From contig NZ_CP141212.1 in the NCBI RefSeq assembly GCF_035610345.1, positions 439,976-503,975 on the forward strand: a DNA stretch of 64,000 nt, given 5' to 3'. Below are positions 38,506-46,843 of this stretch, in pieces (the stretch's first letter is position 1; each line of letters starts with the position of its first letter). The stretch is from Sinorhizobium meliloti. Lineage in GTDB: Bacteria; Pseudomonadota; Alphaproteobacteria; Rhizobiales; Rhizobiaceae. The notes under the pieces are model-generated. The model had not been told where the DNA came from and made no database searches. It worked only from the letters and a program-made list of their open reading frames with translations. Both the position numbers and the translations under genes were made by a program.

Positions 38506-39417
38506 ATGACCAGACACTTCCTCGATCTCTCGGCCATGACGGCCACCGACCTCAGGACCATCATCGACGATGCCCGCGTCCGCAAGTCGGCGACCAAGGC
38601 AGGCACTGCCGAGAAGCCGCTTGCCGGCAAGATGCTCGCGATGATCTTCGAGAAGCCGTCCACCCGCACGCGTGTTTCCTTCGATGTCGGCATGCGCCAG
38701 CTCGGCGGCGAGACGCTGTTTCTGTCGGGTACGGAAATGCAGCTCGGCCGGGCGGAGACGATCGGCGATACGGCGAAGGTCCTGTCGCGCTATGTCGACG
38801 CGATCATGATCCGCACGACCGATCACCGCCGGCTTCTGGAAATGGCGGAGCATGCGACCGTGCCGGTCATCAACGGGCTCACCGACGATACGCACCCGTG
38901 CCAGATCATGGCCGATATCATGACTTTCGAGGAGCACCGGGGACCGGTCAAGGGCAAGACGATCGCCTGGACCGGCGACGGCAACAACGTGCTTCACTCG
39001 CTGATCGAAGGCTCGGCGCGCTTCGGCTACCGCATGAACATGGCCGTGCCGCTCGGCTCCGAACCGCATGACAAGTTCCTGAACTGGGCGCGCAACAACG
39101 GGGCCGAGATCCTCCTCAGCCACGAGGCGGAGCAGGCGGTTGCCGGCGCACACTGCGTCGTCACCGACACCTGGATCTCGATGAACCAGGAACATCGCGC
39201 CCGCGGTCACAACGTCTTCCAGCCCTACCAGGTCAACGGCGCACTGATGAAACATGCAGCGCCGGACGCGCTGTTCATGCATTGCCTGCCGGCGCACCGC
39301 GGCGAGGAAGTGACCGATGAGGTCATCGACGGCCCGCAGTCGGTGGTCTTCGACGAAGCCGAGAACCGGCTGCACGCACAGAAATCGATCCTCGCCTGGT
39401 GCATGGGCGCGGTGTGA
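38506..39417 (+). CDS. argF: Ornithine carbamoyltransferase
   Basis: The 303-residue enzyme makes citrulline from ornithine and carbamoyl phosphate. The carbamoyl-phosphate motif is [12 protein letters not shown] near residue 47; ornithine-site segments include HPCQ near 130 and [12 protein letters not shown] near 262. It is in an apparent operon with argD. Confidence 0.95.
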   Translation: MTRHFLDLSAMTATDLRTIIDDARVRKSATKAGTAEKPLAGKMLAMIFEKPSTRTRVSFDVGMRQLGGETLFLSGTEMQLGRAETIGDTAKVLSRYVDAIMIRTTDHRRLLEMAEHATVPVINGLTDDTHPCQIMADIMTFEEHRGPVKGKTIAWTGDGNNVLHSLIEGSARFGYRMNMAVPLGSEPHDKFLNWARNNGAEILLSHEAEQAVAGAHCVVTDTWISMNQEHRARGHNVFQPYQVNGALMKHAAPDALFMHCLPAHRGEEVTDEVIDGPQSVVFDEAENRLHAQKSILAWCMGAV

Positions 39418-39773
39418 CGGCTGAAGGCGTTCTCTTGAAATCTGGACGGTGCAACACGATTTAGAGCGGTGAGCGGGGCCTTCCGATCATCAAATCGGCC
39501 AGTCGCCCCACGCCGGCTATCCTGCGCTTGGCGCCCTGCGGGGTGCTTTAAGGCAGAGCAAATGCCGGCGGAGAAATTCGTCCATGACGGGATCAAATGG
39601 AATGGCGGGCGGTTGTACCGGTGCGCGCCGGTGCACTCGATGCAAGCCGTGTCGGAAATCAAGAGGAACGAGCGGTTTCCATCCGCATCCCGCATGCAGT
39701 TTTTGGAATGGGTCATGGCCACATCCCGGATTGAATCGATCCGCGTGACCATGGTCGAGGCAAGGAGCAAGCG
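39418..39773. other. argF-hslO intergenic region
   Basis: About 356 bp. It holds one weakly supported small open frame (39562-39777, listed separately) and no clear terminator or RNA. Confidence 0.4.
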
Positions 39774-39777
39774 ATGA
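39562..39777 (+). CDS. Possible small protein upstream of hslO
   Basis: A 71-residue open frame starts at an ATG with AAGG and AGAG upstream and ends in a TGA that overlaps the hslO ATG by four bases (ATGA), the arrangement of coupled genes. The product is basic and has no membrane segment. Third-position GC is lower than in neighbouring genes and I recognise no family, so it may be an incidental frame. Confidence 0.25.
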   Translation: MPAEKFVHDGIKWNGGRLYRCAPVHSMQAVSEIKRNERFPSASRMQFLEWVMATSRIESIRVTMVEARSKR

Positions 39778-40766
39778 CAGAAACAGCGCCGGGACTTGGC
39801 GAGTTCGATTTTGCCGGTGACGATCACGTCGTGCCCTTTCAGGTCGAGGGACTCGACGTGCGCGGCCGCGCCGTCCAGCTTGGTCCGATGCTCGATGCCA
39901 TTCTCGAGCGGCACGGTTACCCGCTTCCTGTCGCGCGGCTTGTCGCCGAAACAGTGGTGTTGACGGTCCTGCTCGGCACGTCTCTGAAATTCGAAGGCAA
40001 GCTGATCGTTCAGACACAGGGCGATGGACCGGTCGATCTTGTGGTTGCGGATTTCTCGACGCCGGACCGCGTCCGCGCCTATGCGCGCTATGATGAGGAG
40101 GCGCTTGCCGACGCCGAAAAGAGCGGGCGCGTCCAGCCTCATGAATTGTTGGGCAACGGCGTCCTCGCCTTCACGATCGACCAGGGTGCGCACACGCAGC
40201 GCTACCAGGGCATCGTGGCCCTTGACGGGGCGACGCTCGAGGACATCGCCGGTGCCTATTTCCGCCAGTCGGAGCAGATACCGACCAGGGTGCGCCTCGC
40301 CGTTGCCGAGCTTCTCGACAAGGACGAGAACGGCAAGCCGCGGCACCGCTGGCGCGCCGGCGGCATGGTCGCGCAGTTCCTGCCCGACGCGCCGGACAGG
40401 ATGCGCCAGGCGGATCTGCCGGGCGGCGACGGTGACGAAGGCCACGAGGATTTCTTCGACGAGGACGACCTCTGGGCGGAAGCCAAGGTGATGGTCGAGA
40501 CGATCGACACCGATGAACTCACCGATCCGACGGTCGGTACCGAGCGATTGCTGTACCGTCTGTTCCATGAGCGCGGCGTGCGCGTCTATGAGCCGCAGGC
40601 GGTCTACGATCGCTGCAGCTGCTCGCGCGAGAAGATCAAGGACGTTCTGGTGGGGCTCGGCAACGAGGATATCGAAGCCAGCGTCGAGGACGGCCTGGTC
40701 AAGGTGACCTGCGAGTTCTGCTCGGCGACCTACCGCTTCGAGGCGAGCGAAGTCCGCCCGCAATAG
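39774..40766 (+). CDS. hslO: Redox-regulated chaperone Hsp33
   Basis: The 330-residue cytoplasmic protein is activated by oxidation and holds unfolding proteins. The N-terminal beta-alpha domain (about 10-235) includes FEGKLIVQTQGDGPVDLVVADF, and the C-terminal zinc switch has CSC at YDRCSCSRE and CEFC about 30 residues later, the complete four-cysteine site. AAGGAG precedes the ATG by six bases. Confidence 0.95.
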   Translation: MTETAPGLGEFDFAGDDHVVPFQVEGLDVRGRAVQLGPMLDAILERHGYPLPVARLVAETVVLTVLLGTSLKFEGKLIVQTQGDGPVDLVVADFSTPDRVRAYARYDEEALADAEKSGRVQPHELLGNGVLAFTIDQGAHTQRYQGIVALDGATLEDIAGAYFRQSEQIPTRVRLAVAELLDKDENGKPRHRWRAGGMVAQFLPDAPDRMRQADLPGGDGDEGHEDFFDEDDLWAEAKVMVETIDTDELTDPTVGTERLLYRLFHERGVRVYEPQAVYDRCSCSREKIKDVLVGLGNEDIEASVEDGLVKVTCEFCSATYRFEASEVRPQ

Positions 40767-40793
40767 GGCAGCCGCGTTGAATTGCGCGCTGAA

Positions 40794-41186
40794 TCAATTA
40801 AGCGTGCGGACGAGGCCCGGTGAATCGAGCGAGAAGGCGGGAATGGCGACATCGAAAGTCTCCCCGCCTTCCGCCTCCATGCTGTAATGGCCGAACATCA
40901 CGCCGGAGGGCGTATCCAGCGGGCAGCCGGAGGAGTATTCGTAGGTATCGCCGGGGTTGAGCAGCGGCTGCTCGCCGATCACGCCGGGGCCGCTCACCTC
41001 GTCCACCTGACCGTTCTCGTCGGTGATGTGCCAGTAGCGGGTCATCAGCCGGACCGCGCGCCCGGAATGGTTCGCTATGATGATGCGATAGCCCCAGACA
41101 TAGCGGCTGTCGTCGGGATCCGACTGTTCTTCCAGGTAGTACGGCTCGACCGTCACTTCGATGTCGCGTGTCAGCGCGCGGTACAT
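40794..41186 (-). CDS. apaG: ApaG domain protein
   Basis: The 130-residue protein is a single immunoglobulin-like ApaG domain: [43 protein letters not shown] and [23 protein letters not shown] are the family blocks. It is cytoplasmic; ApaG is linked to Co2+ resistance and Mg2+ efflux in Salmonella, with the biochemical role open. The ATG at 41186 gives the usual length; an in-frame TTG at 41195 would add three residues. Confidence 0.92.
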   Translation of the reverse strand: MYRALTRDIEVTVEPYYLEEQSDPDDSRYVWGYRIIIANHSGRAVRLMTRYWHITDENGQVDEVSGPGVIGEQPLLNPGDTYEYSSGCPLDTPSGVMFGHYSMEAEGGETFDVAIPAFSLDSPGLVRTLN

Positions 41187-41296
41187 GTGCAACACCCTGT
41201 TTCAAATCCGTACGCGTATTCTACAGCAATATGGTTTCGTCAAGAATAACGGCGAGATTGTGCGAGTGGTATCAAATTTCCCAGGAGGCAGCGGCA

Positions 41297-41908
41297 ATGC
41301 TTGACGGCGCGCTTCGCAGGCGGCTCGATCCGGTTCTGGACAGGTTCGGCGCCGCACTGGCCGGCCGCGGGGTCAGCGCCGATGCCGTCACCATCCTCGG
41401 CCTTTGCCTTGGCCTTGCTGCAGCCCTGCTCATCGGTCTCGGCGCTTACCTGCCCGCCGCCGCTCTGATCCTTGTGAGCCGGCTCTGCGACGGCCTCGAC
41501 GGAGCCGTCGCCCGCGCGAGCCGGAAAACGGATTTCGGCGGCTTTCTCGACATCGTTCTCGATTTCACCTTTTACGGGGCCGTCCCACTCGGTTTCATCA
41601 TCGCAGATCCGGCCGCGAACGGTCTTGCCGGCGGATTTCTGCTCTTCGCCTTCTATGTCAACGGCGCGAGCTTCCTCGCCTATGCCGTGATGGCCGAGAA
41701 GCGCGGCCTGACGACCGAGGTGCGCGGTGCGAAGTCGCTCTACTTCACGACGGGGCTCGCAGAGGCGACGGAGACGATCGTCTTTTTTCTGCTGTCGTGC
41801 CTGTTGCCTGGGTGGTTCCCCTTGTTCGCAACCGTCTTCGCGCTCGTCTGCCTCTATACCGCGCTGTCGCGGATCGTTCTCGCAAGACTGACGTTTCGGC
41901 AAGACTGA
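41297..41908 (+). CDS. CDP-alcohol phosphatidyltransferase family protein
   Basis: This 203-residue membrane protein has about six helices and a canonical catalytic motif CDGLDGAVARASRKTDFGG followed by FLDIVLDF, fitting DG(x2)AR(x8)G(x3)D(x3)D. The substrate alcohol is unknown. AGGAGG lies eight bases before the ATG at 41297. Unlike the similar protein at 21047, all motif residues are intact. It ends at a strong terminator shared with metZ. Confidence 0.85.
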   Translation: MLDGALRRRLDPVLDRFGAALAGRGVSADAVTILGLCLGLAAALLIGLGAYLPAAALILVSRLCDGLDGAVARASRKTDFGGFLDIVLDFTFYGAVPLGFIIADPAANGLAGGFLLFAFYVNGASFLAYAVMAEKRGLTTEVRGAKSLYFTTGLAEATETIVFFLLSCLLPGWFPLFATVFALVCLYTALSRIVLARLTFRQD

Positions 41909-41909
41909 C

Positions 41910-41937
41910 GACGAAGCCCGCTGACGCGGGCTTCGTC
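41910..41937. terminator. Bidirectional terminator between CDP-alcohol transferase and metZ
   Basis: A 12-bp perfect stem (GACGAAGCCCGC / GCGGGCTTCGTC) with a TGAC loop starts 2 bp after the stop of the rightward gene and lies 11 bp past the metZ stop. Confidence 0.75.
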
Positions 41938-41947
41938 ATGGTGTCGG

Positions 41948-43132
41948 TCAGGCGTTTACGCCCTTCAGCGCCCTTGCGAAATCCTCGATGAGGTCTTCGC
42001 TGTCCTCGATCCCGGCCGAGAAGCGCACCGTTCCGGCGGAAATGCCGAGTTCGGCGCGGGCTTCGTCGGTGAGGTTCTTGTGGGTGGTCGTCGCCGGATG
42101 GGTGATCAGGCTCTTGGAATCGCCGAGATTGTTGGAGATCCGGATGATTTCAAGCGCGTTCTGCAGGGCGAAAGCTGCTTCCTTGCCACCCTTGAGCTCG
42201 AAGGCGACCAGCGTCGAGCCGCCGCTCATCTGCTTCGCAATGATGTCGGCCTGCGGGTGATCCTTGCGGCCCGGATAGATGACGCGGGCGACCTGCGGCT
42301 GCTCCGCGAGGAAATCGGCGATGCGGCGGGCGCTTTCGGTCTGCTGCTTGACGCGGAGCGGCAGAGTCTCGATCCCCTTCAGCAGCGTCCAGGCGTTGAA
42401 GGGCGACATGGCCGGGCCGGTGTGACGGAAATAGTCGTGCAGGTTCTCGTCGATCCACTGCTTGTCGGAGAGCACCACGCCGCCGAGGCAGCGCCCCTGG
42501 CCGTCGATGTGTTTCGTCGCGGAATAGACGACGACATGGGCGCCAAGCTCCAGCGGTTTCTGGAACAGCGGGGTCGCGAAGACGTTGTCGACCACCACCT
42601 TGGCGCCGATCTGATCGGCGAGCTTGGCGACGCCGGCGATGTCGATCACTTCGAGCGTCGGGTTGGTCGGGCTTTCGAGGAAGAAGACCTTGGTGTTCGG
42701 ACGCACCGCGTCTTCCCAGTTCTTGAGATCGCGACCGTCGACCAGGGTGCACTCGACGCCGTATTTCGGCGCCAGCGTTTCCACGACCCAGCGGCAGGAA
42801 CCGAAGAGCGCCCGGGCCGCGACGATGTGGTCGCCCGCCTTCACCTGGCACAGGATTGCCGCGGAAACCGCCGCCATGCCGGAGGCGGTGGCGCGCGCGT
42901 CTTCCGCCCCTTCGAGCATGCACATGCGCTTCTCGAACATGTCGTTGGTCGGACTGCCGTAGCGCGCATAGATGAAGCCGTCGGTCTCGCCCTTGAACCG
43001 GGCCTCCGCCGCTTCGGAGCTGTCGTAGACGAAGCCTTGCGTCAGGAAGATCGCTTCGGAAGTCTCGCCGTACTGGGAGCGGAGCGTTCCGCCGTGGACG
43101 AGTTGGGTTGCCGGGCGCCAATTCTTGCTCAT
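41948..43132 (-). CDS. metZ: O-succinylhomoserine sulfhydrylase
   Basis: The 394-residue Cys/Met-metabolism PLP enzyme has the lysine-bearing motif YSATKHIDGQGRCLGGVVL near residue 205, ATASGMAAVSAAIL for phosphate binding, and the C-terminal SLGDSKSLITHPATTTH block. It forms homocysteine from O-succinylhomoserine and sulfide. A SAM-II riboswitch and an overlapping terminator lie in its leader, so S-adenosylmethionine shuts it off. This supports metZ rather than cystathionine gamma-synthase. Confidence 0.93.
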   Translation of the reverse strand: MSKNWRPATQLVHGGTLRSQYGETSEAIFLTQGFVYDSSEAAEARFKGETDGFIYARYGSPTNDMFEKRMCMLEGAEDARATASGMAAVSAAILCQVKAGDHIVAARALFGSCRWVVETLAPKYGVECTLVDGRDLKNWEDAVRPNTKVFFLESPTNPTLEVIDIAGVAKLADQIGAKVVVDNVFATPLFQKPLELGAHVVVYSATKHIDGQGRCLGGVVLSDKQWIDENLHDYFRHTGPAMSPFNAWTLLKGIETLPLRVKQQTESARRIADFLAEQPQVARVIYPGRKDHPQADIIAKQMSGGSTLVAFELKGGKEAAFALQNALEIIRISNNLGDSKSLITHPATTTHKNLTDEARAELGISAGTVRFSAGIEDSEDLIEDFARALKGVNA

Positions 43133-43153
43133 GAGAACGTCACTTTCAAAAAC

Positions 43154-43182
43154 AAAAAAACCGGCCGCGAAACGACCGGTTT
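43154..43182 (-). terminator. metZ leader terminator (riboswitch expression platform)
   Basis: Read leftward, AAACCGGTCG and CGGCCGGTTT form a 10-bp stem (one G-T pair) with a TTTCG loop, followed by a run of seven T, between the SAM-II aptamer and the metZ start. Confidence 0.82.
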
Positions 43183-43189
43183 GACACCC

Positions 43190-43248
43190 GGCCTTTTTAG
43201 CTACTTGTTTAACGTGGCTGCAAGCCGACCGGCCAAATCACCACGGGA
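43190..43248 (-). ncRNA. SAM-II: SAM-II riboswitch aptamer
   Basis: Read leftward, the leader has CCCGTGGTGATTTG, then GGCCGGTCGGCTTGCAGCCACG, then TTAAACAAGTAGCTAAAAAGG. This matches the SAM-II consensus: P1 CGTGG pairs with GCCACG, the A-rich loop 3 contains the invariant AAGTAGCTAAA that forms the pseudoknot. It lies 58-116 bp before metZ and leads into an intrinsic terminator. Confidence 0.92.
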
Positions 43249-43329
43249 TAAAGCTCCAATACTGCGTGGCCGCGCTTGCGTCAATTCCCGGAGTTTGGTT
43301 TTGTCTGGCAACTGTAAATGAGGATCGGA

Positions 43330-44427
43330 ATGGGGCGCGACACAGGGATTTTGGCCGACCGCGCAATTGCTGCGCTGTATGCCTCGGGACGAGTGAAGAG
43401 CGAGAAGGCGCTGGATGATGACCAGATCCAGCCGGCTAGCCTCGATCTTCGCCTTGGATCCAAGGCGTTCCGCGTCCGGGCGAGCTTCATGCCCGGTCCT
43501 TCTCATCTGGTCGCCGACAAGCTCGACCGGCTCAAGCTGCATGTCGTCGATCTGAGCGAAGGCGCCGTGCTCGAGACCGGCTGCGTCTACATCGTGCCGC
43601 TGATGGAAAGCCTGTCGCTGCCGGCAGATATGTCGGCCTCTGCCAATCCGAAGAGCTCGACCGGCCGGCTGGATATCTTCACACGCGTGATTACCGACAG
43701 GGCGCAGGAGTTCGACAAGATCCCGGCGGGCTACAGCGGACCGCTCTATCTCGAAATCAGCCCGCGAACCTTTCCGATCGTCGTCAGGCGCGGTTCGCGG
43801 CTTTCGCAGATACGCTTCCGCATAGGCCACTCGGTTCTTTCCGAGCAGGAACTTCTGGCCTTGCACGAAAGCGACGTGCTCGTCGCCAGTGACCGGCCCA
43901 ACGTTTCCGGCGGCGGCATTGCCCTTTCCATCGATCTCAAGGGCACCGGGCCGGACGGCCTGATCGGCTACCGCGGCAAGCATCACACATCGGTGGTCGA
44001 TGTCGACAAGAAAGCCCAGCATGCCGTTTTCGACTTCTGGGAGCCGCTCTACAGCCGCGGCCGCGACGATCTCGTGCTCGATCCGGACGAGTTCTATATC
44101 CTCGTGTCGCGCGAAGCCGTCCATGTGCCGCCGCGCTATGCCGCCGAAATGACACCCTTCGACCCGCTCGTGGGCGAGTTCCGCGTCCATTATGCCGGCT
44201 TTTTCGATCCCGGCTTCGGCCATGCGTCGGCCGGCGGCAGCGGCAGCCGGGCGGTGCTCGAGGTGCGCAGCCACGAGGTACCGTTCATTCTGGAGCACGG
44301 GCAGATCGTCGGCCGTCTCGTCTACGAGCACATGCTGGAACGTCCGGAGGGACTTTACGGCCTCGATCTCGGCTCCAATTATCAGGCGCAGGGGCTCAAG
44401 CTCTCCAAGCATTTTCGCGCCGAGTGA
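43330..44427 (+). CDS. dcd: dCTP deaminase, two-domain long form
   Basis: The 365-residue protein has two tandem dUTPase-like domains. The N-terminal one contains ALDDDQIQPASLDLRLGSKAFRVRA and SANPKSSTGRLDIFTRVI, which match the Dcd active-site region; a second related domain (about 190-360) includes HYAGFFDPGFG and ILEHGQIVGRLVYEHM. Standard Dcd has about 190 residues; this doubled form is typical of alphaproteobacteria. It deaminates dCTP to dUTP for thymidylate supply. The ATG at 43330 has GAGGA five bases upstream; ATG 43318 is an alternative. Confidence 0.85.
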   Translation: MGRDTGILADRAIAALYASGRVKSEKALDDDQIQPASLDLRLGSKAFRVRASFMPGPSHLVADKLDRLKLHVVDLSEGAVLETGCVYIVPLMESLSLPADMSASANPKSSTGRLDIFTRVITDRAQEFDKIPAGYSGPLYLEISPRTFPIVVRRGSRLSQIRFRIGHSVLSEQELLALHESDVLVASDRPNVSGGGIALSIDLKGTGPDGLIGYRGKHHTSVVDVDKKAQHAVFDFWEPLYSRGRDDLVLDPDEFYILVSREAVHVPPRYAAEMTPFDPLVGEFRVHYAGFFDPGFGHASAGGSGSRAVLEVRSHEVPFILEHGQIVGRLVYEHMLERPEGLYGLDLGSNYQAQGLKLSKHFRAE

Positions 44428-44476
44428 GCATTGTGCTTGACAGATCGCGGCTGTTGAGGAAATTTCCGGTTCTGTC

Positions 44477-44551
44477 GCGGGTGTAGTTCAGTGGTAGAAC
44501 GCCAGCTTCCCAAGCTTGATGTCGTCGGTTCGATCCCGATCACCCGCTCCA
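44477..44551 (+). tRNA. tRNA-Gly (CCC anticodon)
   Basis: The 75 bases fold with acceptor GCGGGTG / CACCCGC, discriminator T and encoded CCA. The anticodon loop TTCCCAA gives CCC, which reads GGG. D and T arms are normal, but the anticodon stem CCAGC / GCTTG has a C-T mismatch at pair 28-42. Confidence 0.92.
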
Positions 44552-44580
44552 ATTCCTCCATTCATAGAGGCGCCATAGCG

Positions 44581-45414
44581 CTGCGGATTCTCTGGATATT
44601 GGTACTGTCGGCCGTTCTCGCCCCGGGTTTGGCCTTGGCACAGCCGAAGGAACTGCCCCGGCTGTTCGATGCCCGCGAACGGATTGCCAAGCCGGACCTC
44701 AGCGGCCTTGCCAGGCTTCGTTTCCTGACCACCGTCGACTTCCCGCCCTTCAACTTCATCGACCAGTCGGGCAAGCTGTCGGGCTTCCATGTCGACCTCG
44801 CCCGCGAGATATGCCGTGAGCTGGAGATCGAAGCCAAGTGCCAGATCCAGGCAGTGACCTATCCGGAGCTCATGCCGGCCCTCGAACAGGGGCAAGGGGA
44901 AGCGATTGCCGCCGGCATTGCCGTGACTTCGGAGCTGAGGCAGCGTTTCGCCTTTTCCCGCGCCTTCATGCAACTGCCCGCCCGCTTCGTCGTCAACACC
45001 AAGGCCGCCGGCGCAATCACCGGTCCTGCCGATCTCGCCGGGAAGCCCGTCGGCGTCGTCTCCGACACCACGCATGAGGCAATGCTGAAGGCGTTTTTCC
45101 CGAAGCTTGAAGCCAAGAGCTTTCCGGACCGGGACGCGCTGCTCTCCGCGCTTCGCGGGGGAACCGTCGCGGCCGCGTTCTCCGACGGCATGCAATTGTC
45201 CTTCTGGGTCTCCGGCAACCTTGCCGGGGGATGCTGCGCCATGCTGGAGGGCTCCTATTTTTCCCAACGCTTCCTGGGCGAGGGACTGACGATCATGAAC
45301 CGCAAGGCCGAGCCGGCGCTGACCCAGGCGATCGACCACGCTTTGCTGGCACTCTCACGCAGCGGCAGGCTTGAGGAGATCTATCTTCGCTATTTCCCGA
45401 ACGGGATTTATTGA
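44581..45414 (+). CDS. Family 3 extracellular solute-binding protein
   Basis: This type II periplasmic binding protein (LRFLTTVDFPPFNFIDQSGKLSGFHVDLAREIC) resembles amino-acid binding proteins of ABC importers. The N-terminus is a signal peptide (LRILWILVLSAVLAPGLALAQ). The start is uncertain: the frame stays open back through tRNA-Gly, and there is no ATG or GTG between the tRNA and the signal peptide. I give CTG at 44581 (AGAGG about ten bases upstream); TTG at 44599 is the other option, and the nearest GTG (44491) lies inside the tRNA. No permease is adjacent; ligand unknown. Confidence 0.7.
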   Translation: MRILWILVLSAVLAPGLALAQPKELPRLFDARERIAKPDLSGLARLRFLTTVDFPPFNFIDQSGKLSGFHVDLAREICRELEIEAKCQIQAVTYPELMPALEQGQGEAIAAGIAVTSELRQRFAFSRAFMQLPARFVVNTKAAGAITGPADLAGKPVGVVSDTTHEAMLKAFFPKLEAKSFPDRDALLSALRGGTVAAAFSDGMQLSFWVSGNLAGGCCAMLEGSYFSQRFLGEGLTIMNRKAEPALTQAIDHALLALSRSGRLEEIYLRYFPNGIY

Positions 45415-45438
45415 GGCGGCTCCACTCGCGGCTATGCC

Positions 45439-46251
45439 CTAGCGACGCCGGAAGGGGAGTATCAGCGACCATAGGAGCTTCACGGGTGCAACGCGCCCGT
45501 AGGCCTTCAGCCCGGTCTCGATCGCATCGTCGCCGCGCGATGGATGGGCGACGTAGGTCGAGAACAACCGATCCCAGACCGAAAGATTGAAGCCGTAGTT
45601 TGAATCGGTCTCCCGCTTTTCCACGGAATGGTGGATGCGGTGCATGTCGGGCGTGACGATGACCTGGCGCAACAGCCTGTCGGCGCCTTTCGGCAGCCGC
45701 AAATTGGCGTGATTGAACATCGCCCCGGCATTGAGCACGATTTCGAACAGGAGAACGGCAAGTGCGGGCGCGCCGAGCAGGATGATAACCGCGCTCTTCC
45801 AGATCATCGACAGCAGAATTTCGAGGGGATGAAAGCGAAGGGCCGTGGTGACGTCGACACCGGGATCGGCATGGTGGACGCGGTGGATGCGCCACAGGAC
45901 AGGTATCTTGTGAAACACGACGTGTTCAAACCAGATGGCGAAGTCCAGTGCGATGAAGGCGATCAGGCCGGCAAGCGGCGGGGTCACGCCAAGAGCCGGG
46001 AGCACGCCGTAGCCGCGCCCCTGAGCCCAGATAGCAACGCCGGTAGCGGCAGCGGGAAAGGCGACGCGAAGCAGGAGGGAGGATAGGACGAGAATAGACA
46101 GGTTGGTGACCCAGCGGCGTGCCTTCAGTGCCCGCACCAGCTCCGGCCTCTCCAGCCGCGGATGAATAAGCTCGAGCACTGCCAGCGCGGCGAAGGCGGC
46201 GGCAAAGGCGGCGAGCCGCCAGACCGGTTCGGCGAGACCGAAATAGAGCAT
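45439..46251 (-). CDS. Sterol desaturase / fatty-acid hydroxylase superfamily protein
   Basis: The 270-residue membrane protein has about five helices and the di-iron histidine clusters: EHVVFHKIP (HxxxH) near residue 110, RIHRVHHAD near 122, NHANLRLP near 188 and MHRIHHSVE near 211. Such enzymes use O2 to hydroxylate or desaturate lipids; bacterial members act on carotenoids, ornithine lipids or sterol-like compounds. Substrate cannot be read here. Confidence 0.85.
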   Translation of the reverse strand: MLYFGLAEPVWRLAAFAAAFAALAVLELIHPRLERPELVRALKARRWVTNLSILVLSSLLLRVAFPAAATGVAIWAQGRGYGVLPALGVTPPLAGLIAFIALDFAIWFEHVVFHKIPVLWRIHRVHHADPGVDVTTALRFHPLEILLSMIWKSAVIILLGAPALAVLLFEIVLNAGAMFNHANLRLPKGADRLLRQVIVTPDMHRIHHSVEKRETDSNYGFNLSVWDRLFSTYVAHPSRGDDAIETGLKAYGRVAPVKLLWSLILPFRRR

Positions 46252-46320
46252 GCATCGATCCCCGTTGCATCGACCCCGGCCCGTTCCGTGCCGGAAACGG
46301 GCAAGGACCTTTTCAGAAGC

Positions 46321-46731
46321 CTACTTGCGGAAGCGCGCGATGGCTCCGCGCTCGATTGCTGCGCAGGCGAGCTTGTCGAGGCCCAAACGGTCCCGCAGCA
46401 GCTGCAACAACCGGATTTCCTCGTTGCGGATACGCTGATCGGCGGCAGCGATCTCGACCGCAAGGGCATAGGCCGTCTCATAGAGCCGCTGCGGCAACGC
46501 CTCCCGAACCATTTCGAGCGCCACGTCCAGGCCCTCGGGGGCCGCAAGCTGGGCGGCGCATTCGCGGCCGATATGGATCAGGTGATCTTCGTCGAAACCG
46601 TCGAAGGCCGGGAGGAACCGCACGAGCACGCCGATGCGTGCAATCTCGTCGTCGGTCATGTTCCGGTCGACGGCGGACATCATGACCATGACGTGGACAA
46701 GGGCTTCGTGCTGGCTGAGACTTGCGGACAT
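46321..46731 (-). CDS. TerB-family protein
   Basis: The 136-residue all-helical protein matches the TerB domain: SQHEALVHVMVMMSAVDRNMTDDEIARIGVLVRFLP at the start and AVEIAAADQRIRNEEIRLLQLLRDRLGLD near 95-125, with acidic residues for metal binding. No other ter genes are near, so a role in tellurite resistance is unlikely; such orphans are common and uncharacterised. Confidence 0.8.
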   Translation of the reverse strand: MSASLSQHEALVHVMVMMSAVDRNMTDDEIARIGVLVRFLPAFDGFDEDHLIHIGRECAAQLAAPEGLDVALEMVREALPQRLYETAYALAVEIAAADQRIRNEEIRLLQLLRDRLGLDKLACAAIERGAIARFRK

Positions 46732-46843
46732 CCTGCTTCTTGATCCTTTCATCATCCACATTGGGGCCGCGATACACGACGGGTGCATAGCGGGTTGGGC
46801 GGACCTGCAGTGGTGGGTGACAGTTAAGGACTTGCTCCAAGCC

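Noticed and set aside
46321..46731. TerB protein as part of a tellurite-resistance or ter defence cluster
   Set aside because: No terA, terC, terD, terE or terZ gene is near; it is an orphan.
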